64,000 bases of DNA from Branchiostoma floridae (GCF_000003815.2 NC_049987.1:22311218-22375217); one strand, 5' to 3'; counted from the stretch's first letter, positions 11,930 through 23,373 are shown. Numbers and translations are program-made. The notes: a model not told the origin generated them from the letters alone.

Positions 11930-12540
11930 ACATTCTATTAGATTTTTATTGTTTTTCGATCCTTTCCGGTGATGCTACTGTTATAGGTCTTGGATAGGTA
12001 TTAAGTTTTCTGTGTGTTTCGATCCATCCTGGCGATGATGGTAACGCCTTCCTCGGCATTTGTGTCTTGTGGTGATTGATGAGGACATTAGCCTGTTTGA
12101 AGCCTTGTGGAACGTTTTCGATCCATTACAGCTAATCCTGCTTTCATTAATCTGGACGGGGATTAAGTTTTCACTGACCTTCTAAAGGTTGGGAAGGTGC
12201 CCGACTGAACGGGGTGACATCGTTTTCCGATGACGCCTGGAGATGCTGCTTATATATTGGTCGGGACGGGGATGAGTTTCTCAAGGATTTTCGATCCGTT
12301 ATTGGGACGCAATATCTGTTCACGCCTCGCTGAGAATGCTTTTGTACGACTAATTGATGCAGCTATTAGAACGTTAAGAGTGTTTTGTAAAACGCTGCCA
12401 TCCATCCCATAGATTGTGCTTTTATTAGTACGATATAGGGATTACGTTTCCATTGTTTTCAAATCTATTGTAGAGAAGCTAGCCGTGCTTTGCTGAGGAT
12501 TAGTTTGCAGTTCGGTTTGGTTGATTTTTATCTCCATTAG
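11930..12540. repeat. Degenerate ~100-bp tandem array
   Basis: Recurring segments TTTTCGATCC, GGTGATGCTG/GATGACGCC, GGACGGGGATTAAGTTTTC and similar appear about every 95-110 bp from ~11940 to ~12530. It is a different sequence from the array just upstream. Short open frames inside (for example 12230-12412) are by-products. Confidence 0.6.
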
Positions 12541-12773
12541 TGATACGTCACTACTCTTCCTGGAGTCCAGATTAGAATTATACCAAATGCAACGACAGAA
12601 ATATAATAAATCATGACTTTGAAATAACAGAAAGGAAACATAGGGTGAGCCCCAAATTAGTGATAGACATACGTCAAGGTGAAATAAGATAAATCAATAA
12701 TGCTCCAATTTATACAGCAAAGTATATCTGTTTTAATTAACAGAAAAATTGATAACGTTAACTAAAAATCGGA

Positions 12774-13022
12774 GTGGGAGAGGTCGGAGCTCAAGCAAAC
12801 ATGAAGTGTAATAGTAAATCAAAATACAATTTGAGTGAGGCCGACATTGGAATGTACGTAGCGTCCATACAAGGTCAACGTAGACGTGCTTTTTCATCAG
12901 CTGTATGCTGTTTCTTCGAACGATTAATGGTCAACTCTTGGTTGTCCTTCCGAACAGATAGCCCTGACCAATACCGAGCCTTGCAGGCAATTATTGACAG
13001 TGCCGCTAACCGTAAAATCTAA
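12774..13022 (+). pseudogene. piggyBac-like transposase fragment
   Basis: The 82-codon open frame reads YNLSEADIGMYVAS, then QRRRAFSSAVCCFFERL and MVNSWLSFR, ending at TAA 13020-13022. The pattern Y-N-x(4)-D-x(6)-[R/K]R-x(6-12)-F-x(4-5)-[V/A]N[S/A]-x-L-x-[Y/F]-[R/K] is how the last part of a DDE_Tnp_1_7 (piggyBac) catalytic domain reads: GGVDxxDQ, KWW, the NAxILY-like block. Only this C-terminal portion is present, with no upstream catalytic Asp block and no start codon that makes sense, so it is a dead remnant in the intron of the Ig gene. The assignment rests on pattern memory of the family and is moderate at best. Confidence 0.4.
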
Positions 13023-13250
13023 TCAAGTCAGGTCAAACCTGACCCCGCGAACCCCATCACGTGTGACATGGTGATGTGAGCAGGGTGGCGGGATCCATCT
13101 ATCAACTCATCTGCTCTGTGTTGTACGGGGGTACGGGTAATTGGTACGGGTTGAAATGTGGATCGGTCAGGCTTCTGTAGCTTGTGATGAACAGATAATC
13201 TCTCACTAATCATGGCAAGGACACGTACCTTACATTTGACCTTAGGTTCT
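13020..13250. other. Intronic stretch with short perfect palindrome
   Basis: Just after the transposase-like frame, GTCAGGTCAAACCTGAC (13026-13042) is a 7-3-7 palindrome. The rest is moderately GC-rich sequence with no feature. Confidence 0.4.
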
Positions 13251-13305
13251 CCCGCTTAGGTCGACTTGTTTCTTTCTTTCTTTATTAATCAACAAACGAT
13301 ACTAA

Positions 13306-13347
13306 CAGACAAACAGACAGACAGACAAACAGACAGACCCCCCCACA

Positions 13348-13390
<43 letters not shown>

Positions 13391-13391
13391 C

Positions 13392-13464
<73 letters not shown>

Positions 13465-13482
13465 AACCAAACACACACACAT
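13306..13482. repeat. (CAGA)n and (CA)n microsatellite
   Basis: ACAGACAGACAAAC repeats pass into a short C run and then a long CA tract with a few CAACCAAACA interruptions at regular spacing. Cys-Val and His-Thr reading frames across it are artefacts. Confidence 0.95.
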
Positions 13483-13529
13483 AGACTCACAAAAAAATCT
13501 TAATTGTTCATGGGGGTACATGTGTAACA

Positions 13530-13645
13530 ACCGTTGGAGCTAGGAGTAACTTGAAGATTGCATACAAACTACCGCGTGCCTTTTCTTTTAAGTGGCAGCA
13601 GCCAGGATTTGAACATCGACCGCCTAGTCCATCAGTAGGACAGCT
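13530..13645 (-). mobile_element. tRNA-derived SINE fragment
   Basis: Read on the minus strand, it contains GTTAGCTGTCCTACTGATGG (A-box-like) followed about 30 bp later by a B-box-like GTTCAAATCC in GATGTTCAAATCCTGGC. This is the head of a tRNA-derived short interspersed element. No intact tRNA cloverleaf is apparent. Confidence 0.55.
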
Positions 13646-13684
13646 AACCACAAATCCACCCAAACTGCTACAGGTAGTTAAAAA

Positions 13685-14410
13685 TAATGTTTCCATACGT
13701 CCTTAGTTCTGTGCCGCAATCCCCTCAACATGTCATCAGCTGCCAACCAAAGAAAAAAGTGTTGGATCCTACTGTGATGATGTGGAGGCGGGGGTTCTCA
13801 TTACTTTTAAGACCCGCACATAATGTTTCCACACGTCCTTAGTTTTGCGCCACAATCCCCTCAACATATCACCAGCTGCCAGGCAAAGAAGAAAGTGTTG
13901 GATCCTACTGTGATGATGTGGAGACGGGGGTTCTCATTACTTTTTAAGACCCGCACATCTGTATCTATATAGCCGGTATAACCGCCATTCGGCGTAACAC
14001 ACCACCACATGTACACGGAAACCCTGATATTGCCTACGCGAACATCAGTAGGACAGCTAACCACAGTAACACTCACAAATACAAATGATTCAGTTAGTCA
14101 AAATAATGATTCGATAAGTCCTTAGTTTTGTCAAGGACATATAACGTCCTTGATTTTGTGTCATAATCCGCTCAATCCATGTTGCCAGGCAAAGAAGAAA
14201 CTGTTGGATCTGCTCCTACTGTGATGATGTGGAGGCGGGCGTTCTCATTACTTTTAAGACCCGCACATAATGTTTCCACATGTCCTTAGTTCTGTGCCAC
14301 AATTCCCTCAACATATCATCAGCTGCCAGGCAAAGAAGAAAGTGTTGGGTCCTACTGTGATGATGTGAAGGCGGGGGTTCTCATTACTTTTTAAGACCCG
14401 CACATGTCCA
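13685..14410. repeat. ~135-165-bp tandem repeat, 4 copies
   Basis: Copies start near 13685, 13817, 14100 and 14268. Landmarks are CACATAATGTTTCCACA, GTCCTTAGTTTTG, CAATCCCCTCAACATATCA, GCCAGGCAAAGAAGAAAGTG, TACTGTGATGATGTGGAG and TTCTCATTACTTTTAAGACC. Between copies 2 and 3 sits one isolated unit of the CCGGTATAAC...TTCGGCGTAACACACC minisatellite (13957-14012) that forms a large array at 45.5-47.6 kb. Confidence 0.85.
13957..14012. repeat. Single dispersed minisatellite unit
   Basis: CTGTATCTATATAGCCGG, TATAACCGCCATTCGGCG and TAACACACC follow in order. This is one copy of the unit that is tandemly amplified at 45.5-47.6 kb and is also present once at 26063-26130. Confidence 0.75.
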
Positions 14411-14959
14411 TGGACACCCTGAGATTGCCAACACGACCATCATCAGGCGGGGAGTATTAAGTGTATCCCCCCTACATGCCAATGATAACCTCCGCGGGTG
14501 GCTCACCTTTGAGGTAATTGACCGACCGGAGAAGCTGTTGCAAGTTTCCATCATCAGCTGATTACCCGGCCCGATAGTCCGACCTTTCATCGGGAAAGCC
14601 GTAAACTGCGTGTCACTTTACCCAACAGTAAATCAATGCTTCGTTCTCATATTAGAGAGTGTGGGGGCCGGCGTGTTCCTTTGTACTTGTGGTAGGGAGA
14701 TTTGGGAATTGCCGCGATGCACAGTACGCAGGGCCTTGTAGTCATTTCTCAGAGAATGGCTCAGTCTCAGCAAGCTGGTCAGACTTGCTGGCTATTTCAT
14801 TTTTTTTAGATTTACTAATGAACAGACATGGACAATATGGCACTGCACTCATGTTCATAACAGTACCACATACACAGGATATTAAGCTTGATAAGGCAAG
14901 TTCAGTTCTGTCCCATAGTATTTTGTGAGGCCGTGGCATTTTGTGAGGTAGGGGCTGTG

Positions 14960-15135
14960 GCTTGTCCTCCACACGGCCACACGGAGCCCAACCCTCTCCC
15001 CTTTCTTTTACCTCACCAACCGAAGTCCGACACCTGTGTGCCGTTAGGAAAGCTGTACTAGTAAGTGCCTTTTCCAAGAGGGAAATATTGTTAGCATGAT
15101 AGCCCAGGACCTCTGGGTTACACCGCACTTATCCA
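14960..15135 (-). mobile_element. Possible SINE tail fragment
   Basis: AAGTGCCTTTTCCAAGAGG (about 15063-15081) matches AAGTGCCTTTCCGAAGAGC in the better SINE copy at 44705-44875. GCCCAGGACCTCTGGGTTAC is placed like the tRNA-related head. Divergent and incomplete, so the call is weak. Confidence 0.35.
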
Positions 15136-15519
15136 CACGTCCATTTCATTTCTGTTGTTCACCACTTTGTCTTTTAACCCAACGTGCACGAATGTTGAAA
15201 TATTGGGTTCACCACCGGGCTGGGCGTGCACTTGAAAACGTTGCACTTAAGAGCGTTGATCACGTTCGATACCAGGAAACCATTTGCACACACGGTCGAC
15301 TTGCGGCCGTTTCTTATGGGAAAAGTTACCTTTGTGCTACAGAACCACTAGGCGGCTGTAAACCTGACTCCACCGGTTTATTACAGGGCCGAGCCGCTCG
15401 TCAAATATCAGCACGGTTAACTTTTATATGTCAGGCAATTTGACGAATGTTTGGGCTGCATGCGGCGCTGGAGTTTTACCTCCCTCCCGTGTGCGCTTGA
15501 TAAAGGGACATCTTCCGCC

Positions 15520-16265
15520 ACATAAAACACCGGCTCGGTTTGAAATGGTTTATGGCGACATTCAGAAAGTACAAAATGAACCCGACGTCCAAAGAAAACC
15601 GCACAGAAATACGCCGAGATAACGGCCAGATATCGTTCTTTCCAAGATATGGAAATATGCAAGTGTACATTTATCAATAAAGTATTTGAATATGTTCTGC
15701 CATTTAACGCTAGGTTTGAAATGTTTTATGGCGACATTTAGAAAGTACAAAAATGAACCCGACTTCCAAAGACAACCGCTGCATGCAGCGTGCACGGAAA
15801 TACGCCAAGGTTACGTCCAGATATCGTCCTTTCTGAAAATGGAAAAATGCAAGTGTGCATTCATCAATAAAGTATTTAAATGTGGCCTGCCATTTATCGC
15901 TCGGTTTTGGAAATGGTTTATGGCGACATTCAGAAACTACAAAATGAACCCGACGTCCAAAGACAACCACCGCAGCGTGCACGGAAATACGCCATGATAG
16001 TGGCCAGATATCGTCCTTTCTGAAAAATGGAAATATGCAAGAGTACACTAATAACGTATCTGAATGTTGTCTGTCCTTCATCGCTCGGTTTTGGAAATGT
16101 TTAATGGCGACATTTAGAAACTACAAAATGAACCTGACGTCCAAAGACAACCACCGCATCGTGCACGGAAATGCGCCAAGATAGTGGCCACAAATCGTCC
16201 TTTCTGAAGAATGGAAATATGCAAGAGTACACTAATAACGTATTTGAACGTGGCCTGCCATTTAA
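15520..16265. repeat. ~190-bp tandem array, 4 units
   Basis: Units share TCGGTTT(T)GAAATGGTTTA, TGGCGACATTCAGAAA(G/C)TA, AAATGAACCCGACGTCCAAA, ACGGAAATACGCC, GGCCAGATATCGTCCTTTC and ATGGAAATATGCAAG, followed by AATAA(A/C)GTAT. Several overlapping frames look open on both strands only because the unit happens to lack stops in those frames. Confidence 0.9.
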
Positions 16266-16365
16266 CGCACCGCCAGGTATATGAGTACAGTGCTATCCAT
16301 CAGGTTCTAACGGACTCCAAGGTCGGCTCTTCCCCGCGATGCTTGGCCCATGATTGATCCTTTTC

Positions 16366-18005
16366 TAAAGAGAAACTGGCAGCCTCTCTTATCCTCCGCC
16401 TCGCATCCGCTGCGGGAAACTTTACATTGTTTTTGACTTTCTGACCCGAGAAAAACCTATGAAAGTATGGAAATACCTTCCTTGGGTTCTTTTGCTGTGC
16501 TAGCTGAATTGCACATGTTATTTCAACACTAGACAGATTAAATTGGCGATACTGATTAATAGTACCATAGAGTGTGACAATCAAACCGTGTAAAGTGAGA
16601 AATATCATCTTCTTACAGTGTCAGGTGATAAGCTTCAAACTCCACATGTCTTTGTAGACATCATCCCTAAGGAAAAGACTATGAAGGGGTGAGGTTCTTT
16701 GTCACGCCAGCTCCAAAAGTTCTCAAATACCAGACCAAAGCCGTGGTGAATAAATTTCTCTTTTGATCAGGAAGCTTTCCACGAAATCGTCTTCCGGGAG
16801 GGACGTAAAACGGGGGTCCCGTGCTCGAGGAGATGCCTCGACCACGTTAAACAGCCTCATTACCCACAGTTTGGGTACCTACTGGCTGCAAAATACACCC
16901 GATATTATTATTACCGTGATAGGTGGAGACCCCACCATGTAGAGTTTGTTTGCTTTAGAGAAACTGGCAGCCTATCTTATACCCTGCCTCACATCCGCTA
17001 CGGGAAACTTTACATTGTTTTTGACTTTCCTGACCCGAGGAAAACCTATGAAAGTATGGAAATACCTTCCTTGGTTTTTTTTTTGCTATGCTAGCTGGAT
17101 TGTACATGTCATTTCTATCACTAGGCCGAACAAAGTGATTGTATTGCTTTAAAAAGTACCATAGTGTGGAGATCAGGCCGTGTAAAGTGAGAAATATCAT
17201 CTTCTTACAGTGTCAGGTGATGATTTTCAAATTCTACATATCTTTGTAGTCATCATCCCTGAGGGATAAACTGTGAAGGAAAGGGGTTCTTTATCACGCC
17301 AGCTCCAAAAGTTCTCAAACACCAGACCAAAACCGTGGTGAATGAATAGCTCTTTTGATTACCGTGATAGATGGAGACCCCGCCATGAGTTTTTTTGGTG
17401 AAGAGAAACTGGCAACCTCTCTTATTATCCCAAGCCACATATCCGCGGTAAACTGTTTACATTGTTTTTAACTTTCTAACCCTATATCAACACTAGGCCG
17501 ACCAAAGTCCTCTACATCGCTCTAAAGTAAGAAATATCATCTTCTTACAGTGTCAGGTGATGAATTTCAAATTCTACTTGTCTTTGTAGTCGCCATCCTT
17601 GCTTTAATGTCTTCCATGAATGATAGGTCATACTGGAAAAACTTTATCTAATGTACCTCTCCTGTGAAAAACCGGACGCATGATGATGATGAGCCCTGAG
17701 GAAAAGCCTGTTATGAGAAGGGAAATGTACTATGGTGTTCTTGCCAGCTACAACAGTTTTCAAACACCGCGGTGACTAAATTGCTCTTTTGATTACCGTG
17801 ATAGGTGGAGACCTCGACATGTAGAGTTTTCGGTGAACTTCAAATTCTACAAATCTTCGTAGTCATCATCCCTGAGGAAAAGACTGTGAAGGGATGGGGT
17901 TCTTTGTCACACAGCAGTTCTCAAACACCCGTCCTACAGTGGTGAATAAATAGCTCTTTTGATTACCGTGATAGGTGGAGACCCCGCCATGTCGAGTTTT
18001 TACTA
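16366..18005. repeat. Large irregular tandem duplication (~440-595 bp units)
   Basis: The block AGAGAAACTGGCAGCCTCTC, CGGGAAACTTTACATTG, TTTTTGACTTTC, CCTATGAAAGTATGGAAA and AATATCATCTTCTTACAGTG occurs at about 16366, 16961 and (shortened) 17403. A following block with GATTACCGTGATAGGTGG and AGACCCCGCCATG occurs at least four times up to ~17995. Units are of unequal length, suggesting repeated unequal exchange with internal deletions. Confidence 0.8.
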
Positions 18006-18009
18006 CAGA

Positions 18010-18335
18010 GGAACAGCAGTATCATGCGGTATCAGGTGTTGAACTGAGGACTTTGTTGTCGGCAGTTAGAGAACCCCGCGCCGGAGTCGTTATCGATCGG
18101 CGCGCCATAACCGTAAATCGGCCGGGTCGAGAGTTGCCTTAGATCCGCTTGAAGAACAGAGCCGGGGCGGCGGGGGTGGTCGGACACGCGCCAAACTTAC
18201 GGGGCAATTATGCCGGCGGCGCTCGGGAAAAACACAGATACGGCGGCATTATTGATGAGAGCTGCACACGGTCACGGTCAGGGATAGCGCTTGGGAAGTT
18301 TTGGGACGGTGTCCCGCATGCATTCATCTTCTCTG
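18010..18335. other. CpG-rich, non-repetitive intronic island
   Basis: It contains clustered CpG dinucleotides (GATCGGCGCGCCATAACCG, CGGGGCGGCGGGGG, GCCGGCGGCGCTCGGG) and lacks the tandem structure of its neighbours. The open frame at 18149-18409 has low-complexity composition and no family resemblance. The region may be an intronic regulatory element or an internal promoter. Confidence 0.35.
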
Positions 18336-18336
18336 G

Positions 18337-19735
18337 TGTCATTCTGGTGAATACACAAAAGGCACCGAAAGGTTCAGTTCTGACTACGTCCATTATAATG
18401 TCATACTAGGACCGTGATGATTATGTTCGATATTGGTGTTTCATACCGGTGTGACAGCGATCTCGCCCCCCCAGCGATCTCGCCCCCCCCCCCAAGAGCA
18501 GCTGGCTACTACATATTACAGGTGCGCTACCTGGTACTATACTGCACCTGGGGAGTAACGTATATGGTGTGTTACCTGGTACCTATATGGCACCTTATTA
18601 CCGTACCGTAAGATGTCACACCTCGAAAGTCGATACTATATTGTTCGGTGCAAACATGACATTGAAATGAAAAAGACAATTTTTGCAGCTGAGGTGGCAT
18701 AAAAAACAGTGCTACTGCGAACGTATAAATCAACACCGTCTATGGTACGGAATACGTCAGCTATATGTTTTCAATTTGTCACAGTGTTTTCTTTCTTGTG
18801 CTGGAAACATTTCCAAAGCACTAACAAAAACACACGAATGATAGTTTCTCATTATAAACACTATCTACGCGCAAGTTGATATAGCTGTTGCTAAATGCTA
18901 CACAAACACTGGTAAAGTACCTGTCTTAAAAAACACGGGTAAATGCATCAGTTCCTAAATACTAGAAAAAACAGTCATGTTGGAGGTGAAGATATCCCTT
19001 GGCCAGGTGCATATACCAAAATGTGCGTTATTCTAATTAATACCTAATATTTGCATAATTAATAAAGACATTACATAGTTCTTTTGTGGTCACTTCATGG
19101 TAGAGACTTCATATTGGAGATATATAGGTTGCTTGAGGACAGGTGAATACAATGAAATACATCTTATGTCAAGACTCAGGTATATGCAATAATGGGAATT
19201 CAAGGGACCAAACCCTCCTTGTTTGAAAGAAGTTCAACTATCTTATTACCATGTAATTACGTTAATATTGATACTATGAATGGAGTTATGTATCAAACTC
19301 GTGTACTTATATCATTCTGAAACTACATTTTGTGATTTATACCAATCAACTTCTAAAATGTCATGTAAACCCGTTTTTTTTTTGGGGGGGGGGGCGAAAT
19401 CGCTAAAGGGGGGCGAGGTAGGGGGGCGAGATCACTAGCCGGGGAGGGCGAGATCGCTAGTGATTTCGCCCCCGGGGGGGGGCGAGATCACGGGGGGGGG
19501 GCGAGATCGCTGTCGCACCGGGTGATAACTTTGGGTTATCACATGGTGTTCTACTGATAATACACGGGACTCATCTTATGTGGTAGCATGAATACATAGA
19601 AGGCACTGGCAGGTTCAGTTCACGACTATGTCCATTATCTTTGATAATGTCATACAAGGACCGTGACTATGTTCGATATGGGTATTCCACACCGGGTGAT
19701 AACTTCGAGTTATCACATGGGGTTCTACTGTTAGC
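18337..19735. repeat. Host ~170-bp tandem pair interrupted by TIR element
   Basis: Two copies of one unit flank the element at 18450-19517. Copy 1 is 18337-18449 plus 19518-19568 (split by the insertion); copy 2 is about 19569-19735 (intact). Shared segments are GGTTCAGTTC, GTCCATTAT, TAATGTCATACNAGGACCGTGA, ATGTTCGATAT and CCGGGTGATAAC. Each copy ends in a small hairpin around GATAACTT...GTTATC. Confidence 0.8.
18450..19517. mobile_element. 1,068-bp non-autonomous TIR element with CCGG duplication
   Basis: The left end TGTGACAGCGATCTCGCC is matched by the reverse complement of the right end, TGCGACAGCGATCTCGCC. It is flanked on both sides by CCGG (18446-18449 and 19518-19521), while the uninterrupted neighbouring copy of the host repeat has a single CCGG at the same point (ACACCGGGTGATAAC). 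The subterminal regions carry further copies of AGCGATCTCGCCCCC separated by long C/G runs: at least two at the left and about six at the right. The interior is AT-rich with no transposase-like frame, so the element would have to be mobilised in trans. The family is not recognised. Confidence 0.8.
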
Positions 19736-19739
19736 ACAA

Positions 19740-21118
19740 AGGATTCCATAAAATAATTCGAACGCGCTTCGCGTGCGCAAAGTGCGTCATTGACGGAAAT
19801 TCGAATACCGGATTTCGACGTTCGAATTGCTGTTGTTACTTTTTTTCTGTTCGAGGGCACCAAATTTTCTCGCGCATTTCGGCTGTCGGGTGATCCTAAC
19901 CGCGGTTGGGCTGGTACCTTGGGCAATACGGAGTACACCCTGTTGTAGTAGTCCACTGTGTTCTGCTGCTGCAATGGTCTAGACACTCTGCAACTGCAAT
20001 CTATGAAATACACCGCGTTGTATTGCATGTAAATACAGCTGCGCTAAATTGATACGACTCACTGAATCAAGTGTATATACGCCATTATTAAGAGGTTTTT
20101 GTAGTGTATAACCAACTGTCAAAACTTTGTGGCAATTCCGATCTAACGGGTTTAACTAACATTCATTCAAACGCTGAGACTATCAAAGATATAACTGGGT
20201 AGTTTTACAAGTTTGTTCGATCCCAGTCGTCCGAAACGTACCGGATAAATTTGATATGTGGGATCGATTTTTAGGGTTTGCCTGGAGTGAATCTGCTGAT
20301 TGTCGTTGACCTGAGATTGTACCAACGATAAAACTGTCGGTCAAACCTGGCGTCTGAAAAGTGACCAAATAAAACTGATATGTTGCGCTGTTGGTACGTA
20401 AATTTACGTATATTTCATACGACTTGCATCGAACAAATGGCAGCATAACCAAGCTCCTATCTACCATTGAGATTTTTAGGATAAAAGTACATTATCTGTT
20501 CGTTTCTGGCACCATGTGCATATCAACACAATCAAGACGCTCCAAACATACGAAATCCATACATTATATCTATCTGAAACTCTTCGCAGCCTTTCATGTT
20601 TTAAACATTCATCTTTACGTTTGACATTCTGAAAGTAACTCATGAACATTGACTAATGATGTGATCAACTGCACACTTATGGCTTCATCATACAGTGTGA
20701 TATAGGTCAAGTTATAGGCAGGCGAGGGACAATATTTGCACAATTATCGACTTCTTCGAGAATAGCTTCATAAATCATCTTTGCATTTCCAACATAGCTC
20801 CATTTCTGAGGCCACAGATGGCATATGGTTATGCTGGTGTGAGAATGATCATACATAAACGTGTCACATAGATCTAGGCGTGGATAAATAAAACTTTGAA
20901 AGTCTCTAGAATGTAGATACAGAAGAAGAAGAAAAAACTTCATTGTAACAGGTGAAATATATGGGAAATTGCACATACATGTCAGATGTATCACTGATAT
21001 CAAACAATTCTAATGAACGAATATATTTTTGAATAACAGTATAGACAATTTAGTTAAAGTTATGCGTGCCAATACTTAGAAAAATTAGGTTGACAACAGT
21101 ATGCTGCTTTAAGGAAGT
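19740..21118. other. Intronic sequence with unassigned minus-strand ORF
   Basis: A 137-codon open frame (19615-20028, minus strand) starts with MQYNAVYFIDCSCR and includes KKVTTAIRTSKSGIRI, but part of it runs through the host repeat described above and it has no recognisable domain or splice structure. I treat it as probably spurious. The remainder to 21118 shows nothing. Confidence 0.35.
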
Positions 21119-21119
21119 A

Positions 21120-21260
21120 TGGTATTTATTTATTTATTTATTGGTTTGGCTGCACCGAACACACAGCCAGGGCTGCCCAACTAGCCTATGGCTATTACAA
21201 AGGGCTAGCCCTGCTGACAAACACATAAACAATACAAATTAAAAGAAAGAACATTTGTAT
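21120..21260. mobile_element. Possible retroelement 3'-end remnant
   Basis: TTATTTATTTATTTATTGG, then a GC-richer block with CACAGCCAGGGCTGCCCAAC and GGGCTAGCCCTGC (which can pair), then an A-rich tail. A (TTTA)n microsatellite end next to a compact hairpin block resembles the 3' terminus of a non-LTR element in minus orientation. No coding sequence supports it. Confidence 0.3.
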
Positions 21261-21699
21261 GTACATGGTGTAGGATAACTTACATATCATCTAAAATGGA
21301 GTATATAACATCATATCATCGACAACAATATTTGCAGTGAGAGGTCAGGGTCTGTATATACACGTGTATGACTAATTTACCATGCGTAAGTATTGTCTCG
21401 CGTTTGCATAGATGTATCTAAATTGGCCCACATACATGCAGGTAGATGTATGAACAGGACACAATAGAACTACATTGAATAGCTCGGTTTTTGAAAGATT
21501 GTGAAAAAACATCACGTACTTGTACTTGAGACTTTTTAAAGGGGGAAATGACGTCATGGCGGTATAGCCAGGTAAGCCCTGTGAAGAAGAAATGTATTCC
21601 TGCCGCCAGTTTGCCTGGGGCGAAATCTTCCGGAATTACGTGTAAGCCGGCTACATCTGACTAATGTTTCTGGATCGCTCCGGAAACGTGAACTTTCGT

Positions 21700-22545
21700 C
21701 CAAGTGCATCGTGTTTAGTTGAGGGTTGAATTGGTAGATGTGGACTGTTTTAATGATTGGTTTATTCGAAGGTTCGTGTCCGCAGGCTGCAAGTATACGG
21801 TTAGAAATATAGAAGACATATATGTGACAAAGTTCAAGTGCACTGTGTGTAGTTGAGAGTTGAATTGGTAGATGAAAGATGTGAACTGTTTTAATGATTG
21901 GTTTATTCGAAGGTTCATGTCCGGAGGCTGCAAGTATGCCGTAGAAACATTAGAAGAAATACATGTGACAAAGTTCAAGTGCAAGTGCACTGTTCAGTTG
22001 AGAGTTGAATTAATAGTTAAGAAATATGGACTGTTTTAACGGTTGGTTTATTTCAAAGTTTGTGCCCGGTGGCTAATTGCATGTATATGGTAGAACCATA
22101 GAAGAAATACACGTGACAAAGTTTAAGTGCACTGTGTGTAGTTGAGAGTTGAATTGGTAGATGTGGACTGTTTTAATGATTGGTTTATTCGAAGGTTCGT
22201 GTCGGCAGGCTGCAAGTATACGGTTAGAAATATAGAATGAATATATGTGACAAAGTTCAAATGCACTATGTGTAGTTGAGAGTTGAATTGGTAGATGAAA
22301 AATGTGGACTGTTTTTAATAGTTGATTTATTCGAAGTTTCGTCATTGGAGGCTGCAAGTGTATGGTAGAAACATAGACGAAATACAAGTGGCAAAGGCCA
22401 AGTACAAGTGCACTCTGTGTAGTTGAGAGTTGAATTGGTAGTTAAGAAATGTGGACTGTTTTAACGATTGGTTTATTTCAAAGTTTGTGCCCGGAAGCTA
22501 ATTTCGATAGGAACATAGAAAGTACACATGTGGCAGGGAAAAGTG
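21700..22545. repeat. ~145-bp tandem array, about 6 units
   Basis: The unit carries GTGACAAAGTTCAAGTGCAC, GTTGAGAGTTGAATTGGTAG, TGTGGACTGTTTTAATGA, TTGGTTTATTCGAAGGTT and GCAAGTATACGGTAGAAA. Copies differ by short internal indels. Overlapping minus-strand frames here are repeats. Confidence 0.9.
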
Positions 22546-22549
22546 AACG

Positions 22550-23130
22550 ACAGTATTGTAAGAAAACCTACTCAAATGCTAGTGCTAGCTTTATGTCTAG
22601 ACAGAGTGGGTTTACATTGACAAATATACCAAGATACGTGGATGACATGTCGACACTGTCCCAGTGCTAGTTCTTTACTCTCTTGTCACAAATGTACACA
22701 TTGAACACAAATGGCAAGCACAAAAAAGCTCAATTACTACGTCGCCATCAGTTCTATCCTAAACACTCACAAGTTTATTCAGCATTGCCTTGACTTCTCC
22801 TATCGTAACATACAGAGACATATTGTTATATGCTTTTCGTCACTTCATCATGCATAGCTGCATTACGATATCAACAGAAAATTGTCGCCATTTTGCTTCA
22901 TTTTTCAGACCACTCTGTCTAGTGGAGATATAATTTAGTTGTGTTTCGCCCTACTTTCTGTGCAAGCATGTGATGGAATGATGGATAGCTGAGCTAGTCG
23001 TGTGTAGATTTCCACCTGCCACAGTCATTTAGCAATTTAGCTGATTCCGTACAGTCCTTGATTCCCTTCAGGAGAAAATTACCTTCCAGACGGCACGTTT
23101 GTGCCCTACATTTGGCGCGGCTTCGATGCT
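22550..23130. other. Intronic sequence, nothing recognised
   Basis: Mixed AT-leaning sequence without repeats, promoter boxes or coding-like frames that I can support. Confidence 0.4.
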
Positions 23131-23132
23131 GA

Positions 23133-23373
23133 AGCCCCCTTTCTACTAGACGGCGATCGCGCTGCGCTCTCACTGCGAGCTAAATAGGTTATGTGGAACC
23201 TTCGCTTTCACACTGGGTATATCGTACAAAACGTAAAGGTGTGACTGAGAAGACAACAAAACACAAAAAAAGTAACAAAAAATGCTTCTTTTCTATACAA
23301 TTCGTTGAGGGATACGTCAAATTCTAGGTCGCAGAGACAGCGCGGCGAGAGCGCCGTCGTAGTGGAAAGGGGT
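23133..23373. mobile_element. MITE of the CGTAAAAGTATGAC family, divergent arms
   Basis: The left arm CCCCTTTCTACTAGACGGCG pairs with the right end (GACGGCGCTCTCGCCGCG on the opposite strand). The interior shares AACGTAAAGGTGTGACTGAG, AAGACAACAAAACACAAAA and ATTCGTTGAG with copies at 28.6, 30.5, 62.1 and 62.3 kb. Its arms are clearly different in sequence from those of the other copies yet remain self-complementary. Confidence 0.65.

Noticed and set aside
19615-20028. 137-codon minus-strand ORF
   Set aside because: Part of it covers a host tandem repeat and the ends have no gene-like signals; no family resemblance.
21715-22387. Two ~100-codon minus-strand frames with similar sequences
   Set aside because: The similarity is that of the ~145-bp tandem DNA unit; frames shift between copies.
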